Shown: piece by piece, positions 57,742 to 64,000 of the stretch
Numbering within the stretch: position 1 is the first letter of the stretch
Layout: every line of letters starts with the position of its first letter
Source of the DNA: Roridomyces roridus
Taxonomy: Eukaryota; Basidiomycota; Agaricomycetes; Agaricales; Mycenaceae
Reading direction: 5' to 3'
Length of the DNA: 64,000 bases
Assembly: GCA_029378245.1 (NCBI GenBank)
Contig: JARKIF010000012.1
Span: forward strand, 620,001-684,000
Translations under genes and position numbers: made by a program
The notes under the pieces: generated by a model
Told to the model about the DNA's origin: nothing
What the model saw: the letters and a program-made list of their open reading frames with translations, nothing else
The model's database searches: none

Positions 57742-59334
57742 ATGTCCTGTGCACTTTGTGGGACCGCTGGCGCGGTCAGCGACTTTTCACCACTGCCGGG
57801 GCAATCTGACTCGATTCCCAAACATCTAATCACCAGCAATGTCCCCCCTCTCGACTCCCAAATCCCCGTCTTTCGGCAACTCCTGGTCGATAGCCAAGCC
57901 AGTGTTGGAGTACTCAACGCTCGGATAGACGCTCTGCAGGCAGCCTTGGCTCGCCTCGTTCGGGAGCGGGATAATCTCGTTCTGAAAGGCAAGGGGTGCA
58001 AGGAGGTACTCGCTCCGGTGAGGCGCATTCCACCGGAGTTGGTTTTCGAGATCTTCTCGAGAGTCCGCTGCACCCGAATCATCAATCCGCAGACCGCCGA
58101 GCGCGTGGAACAGCCTCCTTGGATGCTCTCCCATATCTGCAAGTCGTGGAGGCAGACCGCCATCGGCTCCCCTTCACTATGGCGCTCCATCAGAATCATT
58201 CACGGCCTTGGCAAAAACTCATACAGGACTGGTTTTCCGATAGCCATGATCCAAACCCAACTCTCCCGCACGGGTAGCCTCCCACTCCACATCCATTACG
58301 AGTGGCGTGAACACGGATCTTGGCAGCCTGGGGAAGAGGGTCCAATGTGGGACTTGCTTCGTCGGGAGTCAAATCGCTGGGAATCGTTGCACATTCACTG
58401 TTCGACCTGGGAGCTCGCAGAGCGTCTGGAACCGTTTCTCCAACCGGCCAAACGGCGCCTCGATGGTCTGGCCACAGTCGAATTCATCGTTGATTCCGAT
58501 TATGTGGTGAATTCCCGGCAATGGGACCTGTTCTCTTCTGCGCCGCGTCTGTCAACTGTTTTCTTAACAAGCAAAACCCACAATGATTGCTCCCCCAATT
58601 TCATCATTCCCTGGTCTCAAATCACGCACTATCGCGGTAGTTACTATACTGCCAAGCAGCTGGACATTTTGCGCTCCTGCACTCATTTGGTGGAATGTAG
58701 CCTTCGCTTTTTCAACCAAAGCGGCGCTCGCACCGACGTACCTGTGGTGCTTCCCCATCTCCTCCGACTCCATGTCACATCTAGTGAGATTCCCACGTAC
58801 ATCACAGCTCCATCCCTTCAAGAGCTGCTGATAGAAAATACATCGCTCACGCTGACCCCCTTCTTGGAGCGATCCTCCTGTCACCTGTTGACGCTCATCC
58901 TCACGAACCTCTTGTCTATCGACGGCCTCATCCCCCTCCTCACCCTCTGCTCGTCGCTCGAGCACCTCACCTTCATCCTCGACGCGCATTCCAAAGTCAC
59001 CATCGGCAGCTTGTCCACGCTATTCAAGGCGCTGGCGCTGCAACCGTCTTCCACACAAACGATCGATGGCATTTGCCCCGGCCTCACTTCACTGACGTTC
59101 GGCTGGTGGAGCCTCCGAGGGTGTTCATGGAAAGACACGTTCTTTGCCATGATTCGAAGTCGCGCGCAGCGACTCCGTGTTGTCCGTGTTCTCTCGCTCA
59201 AAGTTGGCGGGAACGATTTTGCCGAGGAGTTGCGGAAACAAATTGGTTACTTGAATCGCAAGGGCTCTCCGTTTGACGCCAAGCAGTTGAGCGGCGACGA
59301 TGCGCAAGGGTTTCTCGAGGGGCTCTATCTGTAA
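57742..59334 (+). CDS. F-box protein, family copy 4 (intact)
   Basis: Complete member of the four-copy family, 530 residues from the conserved start MSCALCGTAGAVSDFSPLPG (57742); an in-frame ATG at 57565 is less likely. Coiled-coil-like QASVGVLNARIDALQAALAR; F-box VRRIPPELVFEIFSRVRC, then ICKSWRQTAIGSPSLWRSI. Leucine-rich C-terminal part (RLSTVFLTS, LRSCTHLVECSLRF, LLRLHVTSSE, LLTLILTNLLSIDGL, LTSLTFGWWSLRGCSWKDTF). It ends DAQGFLEGLYL at 59334. No introns or breaks. Probably an SCF ligase adaptor of unknown target, and the best reference for reading copies 1-3. A CACGTG box lies 96 bp upstream of the start. Confidence 0.87.
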   Translation: MSCALCGTAGAVSDFSPLPGQSDSIPKHLITSNVPPLDSQIPVFRQLLVDSQASVGVLNARIDALQAALARLVRERDNLVLKGKGCKEVLAPVRRIPPELVFEIFSRVRCTRIINPQTAERVEQPPWMLSHICKSWRQTAIGSPSLWRSIRIIHGLGKNSYRTGFPIAMIQTQLSRTGSLPLHIHYEWREHGSWQPGEEGPMWDLLRRESNRWESLHIHCSTWELAERLEPFLQPAKRRLDGLATVEFIVDSDYVVNSRQWDLFSSAPRLSTVFLTSKTHNDCSPNFIIPWSQITHYRGSYYTAKQLDILRSCTHLVECSLRFFNQSGARTDVPVVLPHLLRLHVTSSEIPTYITAPSLQELLIENTSLTLTPFLERSSCHLLTLILTNLLSIDGLIPLLTLCSSLEHLTFILDAHSKVTIGSLSTLFKALALQPSSTQTIDGICPGLTSLTFGWWSLRGCSWKDTFFAMIRSRAQRLRVVRVLSLKVGGNDFAEELRKQIGYLNRKGSPFDAKQLSGDDAQGFLEGLYL

Positions 59335-59695
59335 ATTGTGAGAGCAGTGGCGGCCTGATTCGTGTATATTTTGCGCATTTTGCACCAATGTAACATCATC
59401 CATGTACTTGGATAAAAATGTTTCAAGTTTTCGCCCTTTCTCAGTCGTTTGGTTCAATCCAATTTGGATTCAATTTCAAGTGGGCGCTTGAACTAGTCTG
59501 CCTATGCGAGTGTCAATACTAGACACGACAATAATATAATCATCAATACCAAAGCAATACGCTTTCATCACATATCTTTCGGTGCATACCAAGATCTGGT
59601 TAGGCAAGACCTTGCCGTAGAAATACATCCAGGTCGCGCCAGATAAATAATTAAATTTTAAAGTAGTGGGCATCGATTCATGCTTTCAATTCTCA
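59335..59695. other. intergenic region
   Basis: About 360 bp between the convergent F-box copy 4 and the P450 relic. It is AT-rich. No gene or repeat supported. Confidence 0.4.
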
Positions 59696-62320
59696 GCCTC
59701 CCTCGCCCGAATCCAAAGCCCACCCTGCACAAATTCGCATCACATCAGCAATCTTCCACAGCCAAAGGAAAGACACCACTCACATCAGTAGACATGGTCA
59801 AATGCAACTTGGGATGAATCCTCTCAATTCCCTTCCTTCCTTGGGCCGTAGCCCATTCAGCCGGCGGCCGCGAACCCGGCTCGAAGGTGTCCTCGTCGAG
59901 TGTGAAGGAGGAGAAGGATTGTAAAAGGCGGATGATCACACGGCGGATAAACAGTTGTCACTTTTTCTTTGTGGTGCATCTGTCACTTTTTTCAGCCTCG
60001 AAAAAAGGGACACATCCCCTTTGTCGTTCCTTTGTGCTATTTTAGAACAAAGGAACGACAAAGGAGAGTGCAACATGACAAGTGCTGGAAAAAAAGGGAC
60101 AGTTGCACCAAAATGAAAAGTGACAACTGATTATCCGCCGTGTCATGAAGGACATTTCGTTGTACGCGAACTGGAGTTTGAGTTGAGTTTTGATTCAAGA
60201 TGGATGGAAGGAGAATAGAATAGAAAGAAAGAACACAACGCAACGCACCTGCTGTCCGAGACAAATCCGGGGTCCAGCGTTGAATCTGCCCCACCAAATG
60301 ATAAGTACATAAGAACGGCAACTCGGAATAATAATGGTACGAAACGCACGGCAGGAATTGGAATGTATTTTTGAAGAGATAAGTCTTGAGTCTTTCGTCA
60401 AGGAAACGATCCGGGTCAAACTCCTCAGCTGGCACCAACCAAATTCAGGAATCAGTATGATACTACTTACCACGGATCTGGAGAACTCACCATCAGGTCC
60501 CCAGAGGTCCTTGCGCCGGTGCATTATGAAGACGGAGTACGAGAGCCTGCGTGGGTTGTCAGCCATTATCATTCTTCTCTGCATCAAGGAATACGGCGGG
60601 CGCACTTGGAATGAGGGGGAATGTACAACGGTGGTTGGGTCGGGTCAGGCGAGGGCCAAAGAACAGCATCGATGTTTTCACTGTCCCAGATAAGATTAGA
60701 TCAAGCTTCTTGGGGGATGAGGACGTACCGGATATTGAAAGGACTAGTAGCCGTCAGATGATAGAATAGAAGATAGCAACAAATCGACCACGCACACGGA
60801 AGGATACAAGCGCATCGTTTCTGGCACAAACAGATTGTTCACGGACAAGGAAGCAAAGGGTGATACTCACCGTTGATGACAGCGCGCAGATATTTCATTT
60901 CCTTCCAAGATGATAAGTGGCGTCAATAAAAAAAATATGGAAAACAAACCTTGATGTCGTCGTACGTAGGACGCCGCGTCGGACCTACCCGGGCGAGAAC
61001 TTCGGCGCGAGCACGAGCGCAAACGTCTGGGTACATCGTGAAGCTAAGGGGAATGAGCCGCGGGAGATTGAAAGAAAAGAAACGTGCAAGTAGAGGATGA
61101 TAGTGAGCGTGTGCATAGTTGTATCCCGCCCAGCTTTGAGCCTAGAGTCAGCGTCGTGCAATGTTTGAGCTGAGAATGAAACGAACCGAGAAGCATGTTC
61201 AATCTGTGTACGGGTGTCAGAAAAAATGCGCCAACCACTGTTCAAGAACTCACAATTCGTCCTTGATCAGCTGGGGATCTGAGGAACGTGCATTCAGTAC
61301 CACTCATAACTCGATGCATAATCAACTCACCGGACGTGGTCTTGAGCATATCATCCAGAAGACTGGACGCCTCCTCCTCCTCATTCTTCTCATCCACCCT
61401 GTTCTTCTCCACCGCAGCACGTACAACAGGCTCCAAGAACTCGTTGATGACCTTCATCGGCCGAGCGGTCTTGTCCTCGAACATCTCAAACAGCGGCCAG
61501 ATCTTTCCCATACTCTCGCGTTCCGAGATGATGGTCATGGCCGAGGCGAAGGCGTCGGTGAATTTGATGGCAAAGGCGGTTTGGCCTTGGGACGGCGGGG
61601 GAGGGGGAGGATAGAGGACGTTGTGGGCGTAGGGGAGGGGCGCTTTGAGGCTGTGGATGCAGGTGTTGAAGAGGAATTCGCAGGCAGAGTCCATTGCGAA
61701 GCGGCCAATTAGATCCTGTAGACGCTTGGGTTGGTTTATCCGATGAGGTGCTTAGCACGCACCTGGAAATCAACAGCGTATCCGTCCCGAGTGCGTTGCT
61801 TGAGCAGCGAGACGACATCCTCTGCGTGGCGGTCGAAGATGTCAAAGTCGCTGATACGGTCCCGAATGAAGAACGGCTTGGTCATTGAGCGGTGGTATTT
61901 CCAGGTTTCACCGTCAGAGTTGAAGACCCCGTGCTTAAGAGTTGTGAATTCATGAGAACATACTAAAGTCAATCACTTACGCCGAGCACACTTCGCATGT
62001 TGTACTGGAACCCCTCGCCCTTGACATAATTGTCAAAGCCAGTGGAAAGAATGAGCTTGATGTGCTCCGGAGAAGCTGCAAAGATAATGTCCCTCCACAG
62101 CAACCTAAAATTGACCACAGGTCCCATTTCCGTGAGCGACTCTTGAATACCATCACCTAAAAACAGACATTTAGCGCTCCGCGGGAAGGATGGAGCGCTA
62201 GACTCACCGGGGTACCCGAATTTGCGACCATCTCGGATTTTCTTCAAGACGTCTATCTTGCCGATGGAGCGGCCTGGCACGACGGGTACGAGACGCGCGC
62301 CAAGAGCGCGCGCACATGAT
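59696..62320 (-). pseudogene. second CYP63-like P450 copy, N-terminally deleted and MITE-disrupted
   Basis: Paralogue of the P450 at 7989-10553. It retains [56 protein letters not shown] (I-helix), ETMRLYP (ExxR), [12 protein letters not shown] (heme Cys) and a final exon ending GGLWIRAREAEN (stop at 59696). Defects: the membrane-anchor exon part is missing, with an in-frame stop shortly upstream and the first possible ATG at 62280. A 204-bp insertion with stops sits in the exon after the heme Cys (59939-60142). It also has an extra 48-nt intron (60902-60949) not in the other copy. It is probably non-functional. Confidence 0.85.
59939..60142. mobile_element. 204-bp hairpin MITE with 3-bp target duplication
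   Basis: It begins CACGGCGGATAA and ends TTATCCGCCGTG, and is flanked by TCA on both sides (59936-59938 and 60143-60145). Nearly the whole element folds back: the arms share AGTTGTCACTTTT, GGTGCA and CCTTTGTCGTTCCTTTGT around a short loop near 60035-60045. The empty site can be read from the other P450 copy (GATCATGAAAGACATTTCG). The CACGG terminus and 3-bp duplication suggest a CACTA/CMC-type source, but this is an inference. A non-autonomous element. Confidence 0.88.
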
Positions 62321-62764
62321 TGATTTCGAATTTGGATTTAAGCGGGCGGTAACGCGGTTGCTTATCCTCGTCGCATTACTGAGATCCAAACAAACCACAA
62401 GGCTGCCCGCCCGCAATAGTTAGTTCAATCGGCGTTTGAGCGCGGGAAGCAGATCTTCAACTGCCATGACTTAAAATCACTTGGACATCAGCCGTTATGT
62501 CGTTCGCTGGCATTTCCCCCTTCCATCCCGCCCGAGGCGGAGAGACAACAAAAAAAGCCCCAGCGTTGATTTAAGCGCCTGTTATACCCCACCCGTCGCC
62601 CGACCTCGGAACGGATGACGGTGAGTTTGATTTACATCAAAACATGCCTCCGCCTCGTGTACATACCTGCACCATGCTGCCCCTCAATAGACTGCCTTCC
62701 TCCCCATGCGATACACCACCCCCCAGTACCCCCACACACATAGCAAGACAAAATCTTTACGAGC
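62321..62764. other. intergenic region containing duplicated P450 promoter DNA
   Basis: About 62340-62385 matches the region upstream of the intact P450 (about 10617-10665). The rest shows no gene. Confidence 0.5.
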
Positions 62765-63942
62765 ATGACTTCATACGGAACAATGTCCATGTCGACACCG
62801 TTACCCCCGGCAATGGCAGGTGCCATTAATATTGGCAACGGAGGTAAGTCGCGCCTTCCAGCCTTCAGCCTCCTTTCTCCACTCATCCCCGTACGTAGCA
62901 CGATCCGAGCACACGACCACACACGAAACACCGCGCACAGTGACATCCCCTCCTCTCCGGGACGACTTTGACGCGTTCACGACCACGCAGACCCAGACAC
63001 ACAAAACCCAGCGCTGGTCCAGCACGACGCGTGCTGCAACACCAGCTGTCGTGGCGTTGCGTGACCAGCTCGAGGCTATGACAGCCACCCGAGCCACGAC
63101 GCCCATGGGAGACGAGCTGCCTGCTGGGAAACGCCGCACGAGGCATGGAGCTGTGGATGACCCCATCGCTGCACGCCCCCTCCGTCGCAAAAAGCGGATT
63201 AAACCGATCAGGTGCGTTATCTTGACACTTGTCCTTGGTCGTCGTTCTCATCCATGTCAGCCCTGCAGAGGACCGCGGGCTGGACTTTACGCTCGTCACG
63301 CATCGCGTGCTGGAAGACGGTCCAGAGCGCACGGTATCTCTTTCGACGTGGCGCGAACAGGCGGTGGAGGAGGAGATTGGCGGGGACGCCATGAGCGTGT
63401 ATTATGTGCGTCCAGAGGACCTTGACTGGGGATGGGGCGATGGCATTCCGATGGCAGCACGCGAGGAGATTGTCATAGTCCCGTTCCCAGTCGAGGCACC
63501 GTGGAAGGTCGATGAAAAGGACACCAGTCCCAGCTCAGAGTCGGGAGAGGGCTCTGCACCGCACACGTCTACTCCAAGGGGTAGCGGCAATACCCTCGTC
63601 CCACCCGCTGGAGAATTCCACCCCTTCCAAGCGACGCGCTCAAAGTCGGGGTCCATCATAAGCAGCATCCACCTCACACCTCAGCCTCTTCCTCTGCATC
63701 CACCGTCTCCCCCTCCTCCTCCTGCCGATGAAACCCTCTCCGACATCCTAGCCACTTGCGAGCCACCTCTAACCCACCTCGAGCCTGTCCTCGCACGCGT
63801 CGGCATCCTACGCACAGCGCACCTCCACGCCGTCGGCCGTCTTTCGGACGCACCGAGGGCAGAGGTCAGGGACGCTGCGCTGAAGCTGGGGGTGACGGTG
63901 CTGGAATGGGCCATGTTGTTGGATCGGATACGTGCGTTGTAG
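62765..63942 (+). CDS. uncharacterised low-complexity protein
   Basis: Family not recognised. Three exons: MTSYGTMSMSTPLPPAMAGA and a short rest, joined as GNG-ARSEHTTT; then a Thr/Arg-rich exon (FTTTQTQTHKTQRW, ending RRKKRIKPIR); then, after an intron at about 63212-63259, PAEDRGLDFTLVTHRVLEDG. The basic KRRT/RRKKRIK clusters could be nuclear localisation signals. The middle is Ser/Pro-rich. The last about 70 residues (DILATCEPPLTHLEPVLARV, LKLGVTVLEWAMLLDRI) look helical and may form a small SAM-like domain. It is complete in the window; a nuclear role is only a guess. Confidence 0.65.
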
Positions 63943-64000
63943 CCTTTGCTTTGCTTTCTTTGCTGTATCGCTGCTTTCATGGACTGTAGTCTGTATGAGT

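Overview
The window looks like nuclear DNA of a filamentous basidiomycete (Agaricomycetes). Most genes are split by short GT-AG introns of about 45-65 nt, and both strands are densely coded. The gene families fit this group: a DUF6533 membrane protein, a DUF7704 protein, a CYP63-like P450, a squalene synthase, TPR-CHAT and caspase-fold peptidases, and expanded F-box and BTB families. No rRNA, tRNA or CRISPR was recognised.

Layout. 1-2755: a hAT transposon (transposase plus right end; the left end lies outside the window). 2930-7903: secreted carboxylesterase, F-box-like protein and an APH-type kinase, the last two divergently transcribed. 7989-11646: intact CYP63-like P450, then an RpiB-type sugar-phosphate isomerase. 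11735-21597: small DUF7704 membrane protein, two paralogous DAO-type FAD oxidoreductases, a DUF6533 protein, an F-box protein and a mitochondrial glycine-cleavage T-protein lying next to the second oxidoreductase. 21758-24917: large TPR-CHAT peptidase. 25000-31000: transposon-rich block with a 2.7-kb inverted-repeat element carrying two unknown genes, and a second CHAT gene that is truncated and split by a 1.5-kb insertion. 31031-48055: BTB copies in several states of decay around a C45 acyltransferase-like gene, an MDR oxidoreductase, a caspase-like gene, squalene synthase and a berberine-bridge-type oxidase. 48284-59334: four related F-box genes or remnants around a GMC oxidoreductase with a predicted C-terminal membrane anchor. 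59696-62320: a second P450 copy, inactivated. 62765-63942: an unknown protein.

The main theme is birth and death of duplicated genes. P450, CHAT, BTB and F-box each have at least one apparently intact and one broken copy. The breaks are of different kinds: a 204-bp hairpin MITE in an exon, loss of an N-terminal exon segment, a 109-bp tandem duplication, single-base shifts and a transposon insertion. Functionally the most interesting items are the membrane-anchored GMC oxidase, the T-protein flanked by amine-oxidase-type flavoproteins, and the pair of caspase-fold proteases (TPR-CHAT and C14-like), which suggest cell-death or recognition biology. Exon boundaries come from reading splice sites and frame continuity by eye. 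Family assignments rest on recognised motifs, not on database searches.
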